Origin: Blastomussa wellsi
Lineage: Eukaryota; Cnidaria; Anthozoa; Scleractinia; Plerogyridae
Assembly: GCA_947652115.1 (NCBI GenBank)
Contig: OX393562.1
Coordinates: 2,118,294 to 2,182,293, forward strand
DNA length: 64,000 nucleotides
Reading direction: 5' to 3'
Below, piece after piece: positions 35,401-44,193 of the stretch. Positions within the stretch are counted from its first letter, which is position 1, and the number at the start of each line of letters is the position of its first letter. The notes beneath the pieces are model-generated. The model was not told the origin of the DNA. It did no database searches and saw nothing but the letters and a program-made list of their open reading frames with translations. Made by a program: the position numbers and the translations under genes.

Positions 35401-38070
35401 GTGGCGAGAGGCACTGTGAGAGTAAAGTGTCTTTCCCAGGAACGCAACACAGTGACCCGGCCAGAGCTCGAACCCGGACCATCCGATCCAGAGTCCAGCG
35501 CACACCTCCTTACTTTATGATAAATTGCTTTGCTATACTCAAAGGGACCTTGCTCTGCTTGCAGGGTATTTGTCAGAGGACTGTAACTGGATTTTCACGA
35601 GGTTCGACTCACTAGGCAAACATTTGAAATGCTGAAGGTAAATGCTGCTTGGGGGTCCAGGGATATGGCTAAAAGGAAAATTTAGAAAATCTGAGCCCCC
35701 TTGAAATAAACCATTTCCTACATTCTAAGTCATTCTCCTGCATTTTTTTTCATTTTTGGTATATACACTGTCAGGGGTTTCAAAACAAGGCGGCGACTGC
35801 TGGAGTTCCACCGGCTACTTGACTATTATGCCACCGGCTACTCTGGTCATAGCAATCAGCTTGTGACCCAAAAGCTCACCTATAAAAGGCGCCTACTCTT
35901 CCGGTCAACGACACCTACTTCAAAAAATTTTGAAACCCCTGGCAGTATGAAACCAAGTACATGCACATCAATTTTATGTGCTGGTGTCACATTTTAGCAT
36001 GTCACTTGTCACTGCTTAGAAATCCTCATGACGCCAGTATTCAAGGCCTTGTCGAAAGTCAGGTTTACCACTTAAAAGACTCCATTAATCAGATTTCTTA
36101 TGTGATGCCCCACAATTAAAGATCTTACTCACTTGACTGGGTTCTCTATCACACAGTAGTGGCCTGGTGGAATGACGACAAATGGCAAAGGACCTTCCAC
36201 TAACTTATGATTGTCTTGAAGAATTAAGCTCTTAGGTCCTACCTCTAGTACTGTCACATTTGTGTTCTGCTCAAGAACAACAAAATTAAGTACACATTAA
36301 GGAATAGTCCATATACATCAGTTAACGTACCTACAGTACAATGCTGAGTCTCAATTTCTCAAACTTCCTGATAACTCTAACAATTTAAACTAGTTTCCCT
36401 TTCCTCAAACTTTACCCCTGATTTCTTGAACAAAACTATGTTTCCCTTGGAAGTCTGAGAAGTTGGATTCCACTTCAGTGTATACAAGAGTTGATGACAA
36501 ATAGGTATGCTTACCTAAATTATGCACTTAAGGTCATTCCCCTGAAATAGAACTGACAATAGATTTTCGTTCAAACTTTGCCCATTTGTTGTTCATCGTA
36601 AGGGAATTTAAATTTTGAAATGAAAAAGAGGGGTTACCATATTCGTTTAGGAGCAGGAGCACCTTGAAAATACCCCATAATTCATTAAAATATCAGCTTC
36701 AGAAATGTTTTCATTTGACTAGTCCATGTCACGTCTTATGGGAGAAGAAAAAAATAGGGAGAAAGCAAATCAAGGGAAAAAACTATAGATATACTGTATC
36801 GCCTTCAAGGAACAATTTAATATATGTTTCATTATGAAAGCACGCATTTCCAGTCGACCTTGATTCAACTTGTTACTAGTATGCAGTGATCTCGAGGCCA
36901 CAATATCTGTTCAATAAGTTCACGTTTCCGTCGATTATTTATTTTTCTGCAATGGGAATTTGTTTATATTCCTGTTATAGGAAGAAAGTGATTGCTAGTC
37001 TCAGAAAAAGGGTAAAAAAATATAGGTCACCATACTCGTTTACGAGAAAACGACGATTTATCTCCTTCACGAGCAAAGCCGTAAATAAAACGCCGCAGTT
37101 TTCTTTAGGTGCGCGCACTGATGACGCAATAAATCGTGCGCAGTAAGGATGCGCAATGCAATACAGGGGAATGACCTTAAGAAGAAAAAATAATTTATTT
37201 ATTCTTTAAAATATACAAATTATATTGTAAAAGGAAAATATTTTCATCTGATGACAGATATGAACAACTTCTGATTCTCCTGGCATAGACTTCTGCACAT
37301 TGCTGAATGGGGTGGGGCTTGAACCTTTGTAGGACAGGAGGGGGAGGGTGGATTGGGGGTGGGGGCTGAAAGCTTAAAGGAGGCCAAACATTATGAAGAG
37401 GTAAATGCTTGACAGATTAAAATGTAAAATGTCAAATATAGCAAAGCTTCCCTGTTGTTGTCTGTGTGCCACGTTCGGTAGTTTCCCCGAATGGCTATTG
37501 CTCAAACAAAGGCCGGCTGATAACTAAACATGATCATGACATCTCCAGCACTGACGTAAACCCCATTGACGTCACTGCGCTTTAAGCCCCTTTCATTTTC
37601 CCGATCGAGCAAAATACGAAAAAAATAGCTTAATCCGAAAATTCGGGCACAAAAATATATTGCACATTCAGTTTCTGCTTTTTATTATTCTGAGCTCTGA
37701 TCGCTGAACTGTTTAGTGCAAGGTCTAGCAACGAACACTGCACAGCTGACAAATATATACAACAAACCGAAACTTCGCAAATTTGCGAACAAATCGAACG
37801 CTTCCACATACAGCCATGTTATTTGTCAATATTCGTCAACATGTAGATTAATTGACACATAATAACTGAGTAAAAAATATTTTGAAGAATGCAGATCAGG
37901 TGAAAGTAATTGACCCCATCGAAAGCTTATAATTGTCAATTTGCACGGAAACACATCCAAACTTTTGCAAGCGCATTCCATTTTAATAGCTAAGTTTGCT
38001 TATGCGATGTACTTACCAGATCTAAGAGGTGAACATATTGCATTGGCTGGATACGGACGATGTTATTCAT
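18295..38070 (-). CDS. MVP: Major vault protein, 30 coding exons
   Basis: The main structural protein of the vault particle, a cytoplasmic ribonucleoprotein barrel. Exons from the start: 38017-38070, 36133-36266, 34534-34600, 33976-34030, 33323-33480, 33062-33153, 32791-32860, 32362-32456, 31893-31959, 30633-30774, 28968-29069, 28702-28792, 28314-28374, 28113-28207, 27585-27669, 27176-27232, 26916-26966, 26264-26309, 25870-25949, 25254-25313, 24950-25028, 23568-23710, 21914-22014, 21228-21318, 20654-20743, 20183-20228, 19986-20050, 19347-19427, 19187-19267, 18295-18408. All junctions have AG/GT and matching phases; the sum is 2553 bp, 850 residues (human 893). Residues 1 to about 490 are the vault repeats ([36 protein letters not shown]). 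The shoulder (band 7/SPFH-like) spans about 493-628 ([36 protein letters not shown]). The cap helix, alanine/glutamate-rich coiled coil, spans about 629-813. The cap ring is the last exon ([15 protein letters not shown]). No key part is missing. Start ATG 38068-38070. Confidence 0.97.
18642..18793. mobile_element. Foldback MITE in MVP intron 29/3' region
   Basis: The two halves are inverted copies: cattgcaccatggaaagcgc at the left, gcgcactttccatggtacaa at the right. cgatttttattta/tgaataaaaatcg and gctatgcat/atgcatagc lie inside. It sits between the last two MVP exons. Confidence 0.75.
20361..20450 (+). mobile_element. Penelope-like terminal fragment (no ribozyme core)
   Basis: agctctcgaatctctttacg followed by atggccaatttatattatca and acccagttgataaaac matches, in the opposite strand sense, the element near 54.2 kb. 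Homology starts exactly at 20361, the base that follows GTC in the 54.2-kb copy. Assignment to Penelope-like retroelements is from memory of similar cnidarian repeats and is tentative. Confidence 0.45.
20871..21100. mobile_element. MITE-like element with GGGGCGGAC ends
   Basis: Left ggggcggacgattatt and right aaataacggtccgccccc are inverted matches around a ~230-bp non-coding interior with a poly-G run. It lies in an MVP intron. Confidence 0.55.
21513..21780. repeat. 76-bp tandem repeat, ~3.6 copies
   Basis: The unit contains aaaacaatagcaactgctac, actagaggaccagtagaac and aatagaacaaacaac. The same block recurs at about 21520, 21596, 21672 and 21748. Copies are almost identical, so the array is young. 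It lies in the MVP intron between exons 21914-22014 and 21228-21318. A single related unit is at about 25452-25520. Confidence 0.95.
22362..22712. mobile_element. MITE with GGGGCACTGTGACGG ends (copy 1)
   Basis: It starts aggggcactgtgacggtatt and ends cccctgtgacagtgctc. The whole ~350 bp matches the 34974-35330 copy in inverted orientation. It lies in the MVP intron upstream of exon 21914-22014. Confidence 0.8.
23942..24274 (-). CDS. Unrecognised 110-residue ORF nested in an MVP intron
   Basis: An intact ORF from ATG 24272-24274 to TAA 23942-23944, inside the MVP intron between exons 24950-25028 and 23568-23710, same strand. In-frame ATG codons also occur upstream (open to 24316). The product starts [20 protein letters not shown] and is charged and mostly helical in appearance. 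It contains [20 protein letters not shown] and a basic end ([15 protein letters not shown]). It has no signal peptide or membrane segment, and I do not recognise the family. Its amino acid composition looks like real protein rather than repeat-derived. The -3 position of ATG 24272 is G, a fair start context. It could be a nested gene, a retrocopy or a chance ORF. Confidence 0.4.
   Translation of the reverse strand: MFGSSRKLITEGEVEELCESLEGKREELNTQIKTKMESLANVAFFPSRAALKDALLAEEHALNELTCDFIDEFGEVIRDAFYDRMPPTDKKASLSEKMRRGKNFCPRNTT
25452..25530. repeat. Isolated monomer related to the 76-bp repeat
   Basis: acaatagaacaaacaacagg, aataatgcccctagcccc and taaaacaatagcaactgctg match the 21.5-kb tandem unit. 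Both loci are followed by similar sequence (agaattrcaggtacaagctt-like), which suggests the tandem array grew inside a dispersed element. Confidence 0.7.
27925..28000 (-). mobile_element. SINE tail fragment
   Basis: aggtaaagagtgcgttcgag, cctagtgtcccatcagg and gcttatcctgg match the distal part of the SINE copies at 43.4 and 55.9 kb. The rest is absent. It is in an MVP intron. Confidence 0.45.
29102..29742. mobile_element. MITE-like element, TTAACCC-TGACTCC ends
   Basis: It starts ttaacccactgactcctaa and ends aggagtcaaatgggttaa, an inverted match. The ~640-bp interior has a 114-codon ORF (29138-29482) without recognised domains. It is in the MVP intron between exons 30633-30774 and 28968-29069. 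Confidence 0.75.
29762..30353. mobile_element. MITE-like foldback element, AGGTGGCTCA ends
   Basis: Outer ends caggtggctcacaatag and cattttgagccacctta are inverted. An inner inverted pair (aaagatgccccatatttgac and gatgttttcaggctaacaa reversed, at about 29930-29970 and 30205-30245) also matches. It adjoins the preceding element and shares end sequence with 52585-53191. Confidence 0.7.
30388..30625. repeat. CAT/CAC trinucleotide low-complexity tract
   Basis: Degenerate (CAT)n/(CAC)n/(ATC)n sequence with repeated ccactgtcaccccaccatcc. It ends 8 bp before MVP exon 30633-30774. The ORF at 30447-30719 is an artefact of this tract. Confidence 0.85.
31138..31850. mobile_element. Probable Penelope-like element remnants with hammerhead-like motifs
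   Basis: At 31138-31175 the minus strand reads a hammerhead-like core (gtgatgaagg ... gcctgaaacatctgg). At 31738-31782 the plus strand carries a fuller core, followed by cactgtcactgacaac and ctcaggactaccctcacctg, blocks I associate with cnidarian Penelope-like ends. No reverse transcriptase ORF remains. Family assignment is tentative. It lies in the MVP intron between exons 31893-31959 and 30633-30774. Confidence 0.45.
31738..31782 (+). ncRNA. Hammerhead-ribozyme-like motif
   Basis: In order: TGACT (31738-31742), CTGATGA (31743-31749), a helix II candidate with TGACTT/AAGTTG arms, GAAAC (31770-31774), GTC (31775-31777), AGTCA (31778-31782). TGACT and AGTCA pair as helix I, and ACGT in GAAACGTC is self-complementary. 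This is the layout of minimal type I hammerheads of retroelements. Two extra bases lie between helix II and GAAAC, so activity is uncertain. Confidence 0.4.
34155..34430. repeat. Short interspersed tttccga repeats in MVP intron 3
   Basis: Five copies of gatttccgaa-like words fall within 34209-34285 (ggatttccgaagatgattt, catttccgaatatgg, aggtttccgattac), an imperfect short-period array. An ORF across it (34130-34441) has no domain. Confidence 0.4.
34861..34932. repeat. A-rich low-complexity tract
   Basis: A near-continuous run of A with few interruptions in MVP intron 2, immediately upstream of the MITE at 34974. Confidence 0.8.
34974..35330. mobile_element. MITE with GGGGCACTGTGACGG ends (copy 2, inverted)
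   Basis: It begins ggagtactgtcacaggggtt and ends ataccgtgacagtgcccc, the reverse of the 22.4-kb copy, and matches it along the length. The SINE at 35329 abuts it directly. Confidence 0.8.
35329..35515 (-). mobile_element. tRNA-like SINE fragment
   Basis: ctggatgggatgctagtcc, gtacacctgggtgg, agaggcactgtgagagtaaa and gagctcgaacccggacc match the SINE at 43.4 and 49.7 kb. Read on the minus strand, ggtccgggttcgagctc resembles a pol III B box (GGTTCGANNCC). Distal end missing; it is in MVP intron 2. Confidence 0.6.
35772..35941. mobile_element. 170-bp MITE, CAGGGGTTTCAAAA ends (copy 1)
   Basis: It starts caggggtttcaaaacaagg and ends aaaattttgaaacccctg. The interior (ccggctactctggtcatagc, aatcagcttgtgacc, aggcgcctactcttccggtc) matches the 51009 and 52589 copies in inverted orientation. 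Confidence 0.85.
36527..37181. mobile_element. MITE-like element, CTTAAGGTCATTCCCCTG ends
   Basis: It starts cttaaggtcattcccctgaa and ends caggggaatgaccttaag, an 18-bp perfect terminal inverted repeat, about 655 bp. A diverged relative lies at about 60186-60530 (acaatagattttccttcaaa, aaaaatagggagaaagca). It is in MVP intron 1. Confidence 0.8.
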
Positions 38071-38429
38071 TTCGTTGCTGCGAAAACTATGCTCGATTAA
38101 CAGCTTCCACTTTGCAAAATAACTTCAAACAGCCCCAGAGCCAAAATAGATCCCAGGGTATTCTGGGTCTCTTCAAATGGCCCTGGGGACGAGGTTGATC
38201 TTTTTGTCACCAGTGCTCCTCGTGTTTGGCTCTTTTCTGCCTTATTTGGTATGTAGAAAATTTCCCGGGAAAGTCGAAATCTCGCGCGTTGCATTATTTT
38301 CCCTTCAAGGACTCGAAGCTTGCCTTTGTGGTTTCGTTTTGGTCGAAATGTCCCGCCCTTTAGAGCCTTTTACGTGAAATTCAGCGATCAAGTTTTGCCT
38401 GCAGCCTTCTTTGAAGCATTTTTGAAGAG
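38071..38429. promoter_or_regulatory. Divergent MVP / cyclin J promoter region
   Basis: Only 359 bp separate the two start codons, so both promoters and 5' UTRs must lie here or overlap the genes. The interval holds a perfect 12-bp palindrome tttcccgggaaa (38261-38272; overlaps E2F-like and STAT-like words), ctcgcgcg (38281-38288) and cccgccc (about 38353). No TATA box is evident. Confidence 0.6.
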
Positions 38430-41400
38430 ATGATGGTGGAAAATGAATGGTGGAAATCGCAAATCGCACTGGAAATCCACGACGTTCTTCGTGAGAAGGA
38501 AACGAGATTGCCACCATTCACTTCGTCTTCGCCTCAATTGAAACTCAGGCGTTTTCTCGTGGACTGGCTTGCTGTCTTCTCCGAGAAGATTAAAAGTTCA
38601 CATGGAGTGCTCCATTTAGCTGTTTATTACATGGACTTCTTCATGGATAAATTCGATATTGACGAACGCCAACTTTATCTTATCGCGTTAACGTGTTTGC
38701 TTCTAGCGGGTAAGCTAATATTGTAAACACAAGATTTGTAAGTGTTATAATTTAATCTAATATTCAATATCAAAGATGCCTAATGCCTGTCGAAAGAAAA
38801 ACATTACTGTAAATAAACCCAAAAGATACGTACTTTTAATAGAGGCAAGTTAATACTTGTAAAAATTTCGACTCCCTGGCCTCTTTTTCAGCTTGCATTT
38901 GATTCATAATTCACCTTATGAAAAAAATCCTTTTGCACCTATACGAACATATAATAACACATTCAAGTTGTCTTCATTTGAAATATTTTGACGATCCATA
39001 AAAGCGGGTGAGAGAGGATGCATTTCACAGCAAAATGGAAAAATGCATCGAATTAAAAACGAAAAAAACACAAGAAATCCATAACAAAGCTAAATGTTAA
39101 TGCACTTTCGATTGGTTGCCTTTTGTGGCTTGTACTAAATTGCCTCCCTCTTCTTATTTTCACCTCTTTTTTAATTCAAGAGGATCGAAAAAAATTAAGC
39201 TTCTTCATTTTCTACCCTTGGTCACCTTTAACCTTTATTTACTGTTTTTTTATTAAGGCCATCCCCGTGTAGCGTTGTCCGACCGACCCAAATTTCCGCT
39301 TTTTAAGGGAATTTGACCTAGCCAACACTTTTTCCCATACAGGGTTTGCAGTGTTAACTTTAACTTCAGAGAAAACGTGCCACTTTCCCATAAGAGAGAG
39401 ATCGAGGCTTTCCGCCCGCGTGGGAGGAAATGTGTGAACTTTTTGCAACTATTTTTCAGATCTTTTTTTTTCTTCGACCGACCGATTCAAAATCGGACAA
39501 TAAAAAAGGATGGCCTAATTAAGCAATCCCTTGGGACAATTTTATTGTTTTCTTGACAACACACTGCTTTCATTATAAAAGTCCAGTGTTGGAATGTGTA
39601 AGCTTGCCTGCATGGTCAAGTATGTACGCCTTTTAAAACTATTTCACAAGGACATATCACATTATTTACACAAGGAACAAACTTTTATCAATTGACCATC
39701 CAAAAACGAAACTGGAGTTTGGCTTCCGAAGTTTTTTATTTTTTAGGTGCTTTAATCTATAACAGTTTACTGCTAGATGTTATGATCTTAAACTTTAGAT
39801 TATTATTCAGGCAAAAGGCCAATGAACATTTTTATTTGTAGTTTTTATTCATACTTTTTATATATGATTGTCCTTAATTTTTAATGTTTTTACAGTACCC
39901 TACTGATAAAAGTATTGTTAGTACTGATGGGTTTATCCTGTTAAAAATTTGTATTGTTGTTATTATTATTATTATTATATTTCTTTGTATTTTGGTTGGA
40001 AATAAATGTTGAATTTTCCAGATTAAATGTTGTTGCTTCTATTAATACCAGGAAAAACCCTATATCGCTTATTCCACAAGTGTAGAACTTTGTTTTTAAT
40101 CATCTTGTACCATTAGCTTCGAACTCCAAGAGAGAAGAGTGACGAGGATTATGTAGGAGAAAATATTTGTTTATTATAGATGCATTATTCTTGATTTTGT
40201 TTTCTTTGGTCTTAGCCAAGTTTGAAGAAAATGAATACAAGATTCCAACCATATCAACTTTGAACGGCTATGTTCATAATCTATTTACCACAGCAGAATT
40301 TCATCAAATGGAACTCCTACTACTTAACTTCTTCTCCTGGAATTTAGACTTGCCAACACCGGTACATTTTATGGAGTACTACCTGATACATGCGATTTCA
40401 GTGCAGGACTGTCAATCAGGAAGAAGTATTGATGACTGTAGTAAACCAATGGCTTATACCAGAAAATATGTGCATTACTTCCTAGAGATTGCTTTACAAG
40501 GTATGGCATGGAAATATAGAAAAAAACAAAACAAGAAAATGTAGGGTCAACGACTTCTTAGAGCAGTTACTTTTACTCTCAGAGAACCTTGGTCCACTTG
40601 GATATGAATTGTTGCCAGAACTGTTAGGGCTTACCTGACCTTTCCTGGATTAGCATGCCATCCAGAGGGACAGGGTAGCAGTACCCCTGTAGTTGGAAAA
40701 CATATGAAAATCATGGACACTGGAGTTAATCTATCTCTGTATTCAGTGTGAAATATAAAAAACCCAATACTGATTTTACTGCATTGTTATAATTAACTGA
40801 AAGGCGATCATAAAGACATCCTTTAGCAAAAGTAAGTAAACACAGCAAAACACAGAGGAATGAAAGTTACTTTTCTCTCTCCACCTTTTGCCGCATTTAC
40901 TTAGTTTCTCCCCAACGAATTGCTCCTGGGTCTCTGAGGATGCACAACGATTGATAAACTGATATGAACAGTTTCCATTGTTCTTCCCCTCAGATCATTC
41001 ATTCCTGGCCTTTCCTCCTTCAATAATTACATCAGCAGCCGTGGCAGCATCACGACTGCGCCTTCATCTGTCGCCATCCTGGACTCCTCTCCTTATCAAG
41101 GCTACATCGTACACATGGGAACAGATTGCACCATGTGTCAACATCATGTTAAGGTAGGAGGAAATGTTTGGCTGTGTGGGATTTGTGACTAGCAGCTGTA
41201 ACATGTATATTGGGACATATCTTGTTAAAGCAGATCTCAGCATAGCCTTCCTTGACTGATCAACACTAAATTTCCCTTACAATGTCAATGCATTTACAAG
41301 CAAACAGGTAAATGAGTCAAGGGGGGGGGGGGTGCCAGTTGATGATGAGATACCACCCCTGAGACAATTGCTGAACCCATGGTATTTGTGCTGAAGTTGC

Positions 41401-41991
41401 TAAGCAACACGATATGTTTACTTGGGCAATTACTTCACATAGCTCATAGCACTAGCTTTTGATTGGATAAAATAAGACTGAAACTCCAAAGATTTGCCAA
41501 AACTGACACTTGTTCATCAAAAAGATAACATAATTTTGTTACATCAGCAAGTGTGTAAGGTAATTAAGTATGTTGATGCCAGTGGCGGATCTAGGGGAGG
41601 GGCCCGGGCCCCCCCTTATTGGTGAAAATAGACCAATTTCGATATTTTAATATTCAGACTAAAACAATAGACTTCACTACGAGGCTCCGGGGAATAAATC
41701 CCACAAACTCTCCAATTTATACCCCGGAGCCTCGTGCTGAGGTCTATTGTTTTAGGCTGAATTTTAAAATATCGAAATTGGTCTATTTGAAGCTGGAAAA
41801 TTTTCTGCCCCCTTACCCCCTCTCCCCCCCCTTAGAAAGAAGTCTGGACCCGCCACTGGATGCCACAGGGATTATCTACCTTGTAGAAAAGTCTCAGTTC
41901 AGTGGGTAACCTTTTTAAAATCTTTTTCAGGGCACATGATGCAGACGAGAAAGCCATGTCACAGCAGAAGGCAATAAATGCAAAAGGGTGA
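38430..41991 (+). CDS. CCNJ: Cyclin J, 4 coding exons
   Basis: Exons 38430-38709, 40216-40500, 40994-41153 and 41931-41991 join with consistent phases (1, 1, 2) and AG/GT sites to 786 bp, 261 residues. The N-terminus (WWKSQIALEIHDVLREKE) and LRRFLVDWLAVFSEKIKSS, LHLAVYYMDFFMDKFDI and LYLIALTCLLLAGKFEENE are the cyclin N box. QMELLLLNFFSWNLDLPTPV starts the second cyclin fold. The third exon (SWTPLLIKATSYTWEQIAPC) matches the cyclin J C-terminal fold. Cyclin J is a nuclear, CDK-interacting cyclin with poorly defined targets. The protein stops soon after AHDADEKAMSQQKAINAKG, so it lacks the long C-terminal tail of the human protein (about 380 residues). AATAAA occurs near 42220. Confidence 0.93.
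39253..39518. mobile_element. MITE-like element, AAGGCCATCC ends
   Basis: ttaaggccatccccgtgtag at the left and aaaggatggcctaa at the right are inverted. Internal gttgtccgaccgacc and cgaccgaccgattc follow the same symmetry. It is in cyclin J intron 1. Confidence 0.65.
41580..41859. mobile_element. MITE, CAGTGGCGG ends, hosting a second element
   Basis: Ends cagtggcggatctaggg and agtctggacccgccactg are inverted. gatgc flanks both sides (41575-41579 and 41860-41864), a candidate 5-bp target duplication. C/G-rich subterminal parts surround a separate foldback element (41626-41788). It is in cyclin J intron 3. Confidence 0.7.
41626..41788. mobile_element. Foldback element nested in a MITE
   Basis: Two ~80-bp arms are almost perfect inverted copies: aaatagaccaatttcgat and ccccggagcctcgtgctgag on one side, their complements on the other. 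A related partial copy is at about 53264-53385 (gaccaatctcaatatatt, cagagcctcgt). Confidence 0.8.
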
Positions 41992-41999
41992 AATGTTAC

Positions 42000-43430
42000 T
42001 GAACATTGGCAGGGAAAGAATTAAGTAATTAGGGAACGGCAATAATTGCACTTAAGGAATAGGAACAAATCAAGCTCCTGGTGATGTGTGGAGCAGTGAA
42101 CAACTGCCCACATCAAGATCCTCATGAGTTTTTTGCTAGAAACTGTTGATTCATAAGGTATACACATTTAGATCACTTAATTATAAAGACTGCAAACTGT
42201 GACGTCTTATAAGGGTTGAAATAAATTATTGTTGCCCTCTCTAGGGCTACTGTAAACATTAACTTATGGTGTCTGTTAGAACATATTTGATTTGGCAGTT
42301 GTTTGCGGGCGACCAACTGCTGGTCACAATTTCAGGATTGTCATAACGGGAGTGGCTTATATTGGATGGAAAATAGCAATTATGCATCAAACAAACTAAA
42401 AACACGCTAACATAATGAGTTGCGTACAAATGGCCACTGGATTAATAAAGTTTTGCTCATTGATGTTGAAGCTGTGTGGATCATCACTTTAATTATAGTT
42501 CTTGTAAGCGTTAACTGAAAGCAATATTAAGCATTTCTATAGTGGCAATATCTCCTGGAAAAAAGTTTCAGAGAGAAAATAAAAATATTTTAAAGAGAAA
42601 ATGAACCCTAATCAAATACTGGCAAGTGGAGAAGAGGGCAGATGCAGCAGCTCTACGTTTTAAAGAGTCACCGATCTTAGAATTTATGGATCAGAAGAAA
42701 TGACTCTGGAGCAGGCAAAGCATTTTAATGAGAAAAATGCAGCATTTTAATCATTTTTCAAGTTGAAAAATGCGCAAACACGCAACCTCTCCTAATTCGA
42801 CAAGCTGACTACAAGTACTTTTCACCTGCTGCCTATCGTTTTGTCATTTGGCAATTTCAAAACTAACAAACTCATTCCTTTTGCTGTTTTTATGACGAGG
42901 TATTTTGTTTGTTTTTTACAACAGAATTAAATTGCAAAAATTAGCACTTGTGAGAAAATACAAGTGTACCGTAGCGAAGATAAGCTCATTTTAGAATTGA
43001 TCACCTTAGTTGTAACATGGGACTTGTAAACTTTCACCCCTGGGTCTCTGATGATGCAATTTTAGTTGATCATTTGGAAATTATGCAAGAGTCTTATTAA
43101 ACGTTAGAAATCTTGGATGGCTGTCTTTTTGAACTAGCAAATAATTTGTTCTTTGTAACAAAAAATATTTTCTTTATTTACATTGTAACTACAGCTTTTG
43201 TCAGATAGGCACTGACCAGTATTTTTGGTATCACAAATAATTAGTTTATTTTTGTTACAAAAATATACACTTTGGTAAAACCATGATTGCTTGGGGTATA
43301 ACAAATGCATAAACATTTGTACATACTCAGGGGATTAGAGCAGGAAGACGTCTGACACTTCAGACTAACAGAATTAGTAGCATTCAGAACATTTAAAATT
43401 GGGAGAAACAATTTACCCATGATAAAAAGG
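42000..43430. other. 3' flank of cyclin J, nothing further recognised
   Basis: AT-rich DNA with candidate polyadenylation signals near 42220 and 42446. No ORF with a domain and no clear repeat. Confidence 0.5.
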
Positions 43431-43692
43431 TAAAGTCTGCATTCAGGCCTAGTGGCCCATCAGGCCGGAGCTTATCCTGGTTTCTGTAGCATGATGCGAC
43501 AGAGAGTATTTCTACTCCCCCTGGATGGGATGCTAGTCCATCGCAGGGTTACCCCCCAACAGTATATTCGCTGGTACCCATGTATACACCTGGGTGAAGA
43601 GAGGCACTGGGAGGGTAAAGTGTCTTGCCCAAGAACACAACGCAGTGCCCCAGCTAGAGGCTCGAACCTGGACCGTTCCGATCCGGAGATAA
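43431..43692 (-). mobile_element. tRNA-like SINE, right end next to the BEL insertion
   Basis: Blocks in order: aaagtctgcattcaggccta, gtggcccatcaggc, ggatgggatgctagtccatc, gtatacacctgggtgaagag, gaggcactgggagggtaaag, ggctcgaacctggacc. The same order is found at 35.3, 49.7 and 55.9 kb. The minus strand has a B-box-like ggtccaggttcgagcc. ORFs on both strands here are repeat-derived. Confidence 0.65.
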
Positions 43693-43704
43693 ATTTTTCG
43701 GTCA

Positions 43705-43709
43705 GCCAC
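43705..43709. repeat. 5-bp target site duplication, left copy
   Basis: gccac immediately before the left LTR, matching gccac at 48504-48508 immediately after the right LTR. It defines the insertion of the BEL/Pao element. Confidence 0.9.
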
Positions 43710-44100
43710 TGTTTCGCGCTCAAAAGCGCTCGGATGACCTGGGACCCATCGCTACAAGTCACGTGACATTGATGTTGTGTTCGCCGAGTGTTCGCCATCT
43801 TGGCGCTTTACTTTTACGAAAATGTTTACTAAGTAAGCCAAAATCTCTCAGGTTAAAGACCTTTGAACGCTACTAGAGACTGAACGCTATTCATGTTTAT
43901 TTGCACTGATTGTTATTCACACTTATCAGGATCCATAGTGAGTATTGTCTTGTATTTTGCCTTCGCTACGGTTTGTTTGTAGCTCAGTGTGTTACCTTTT
44001 AGTCATTTCGGCATTTATTTTCTTTAGGTATTCGAACCTATTTCTTTAATAATAAAGTACGTTGGAACCTACGGATCGTCTTAGTAATCAGTGTGAACCA
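43710..44100 (+). repeat. Left LTR of the BEL/Pao element
   Basis: 391 bp, starting TGTTTCGCGCTC and ending GTGTGAACCA. By eye it is identical to the right LTR at 48113-48503. An AATAAA lies near 44050 within the LTR. No canonical TGG-starting primer binding site is visible directly after it. Confidence 0.95.
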
Positions 44101-44193
44101 TTCGAATACTACCTGCGAAAGTACGCCAACAGACACAGCCAATTCAAGAGAACACATTCAAATTATTTCAGCGCCACGTGCACGGAACTAAAC

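Noticed and set aside
18295..38430. Possible vault RNA gene next to MVP
   Set aside because: I looked for a short pol III unit with paired A and B boxes and a T-run terminator and saw only SINE-derived boxes.
43452..43798. ORFs of about 104-108 codons on both strands
   Set aside because: They lie in a SINE and the LTR start; no domain.
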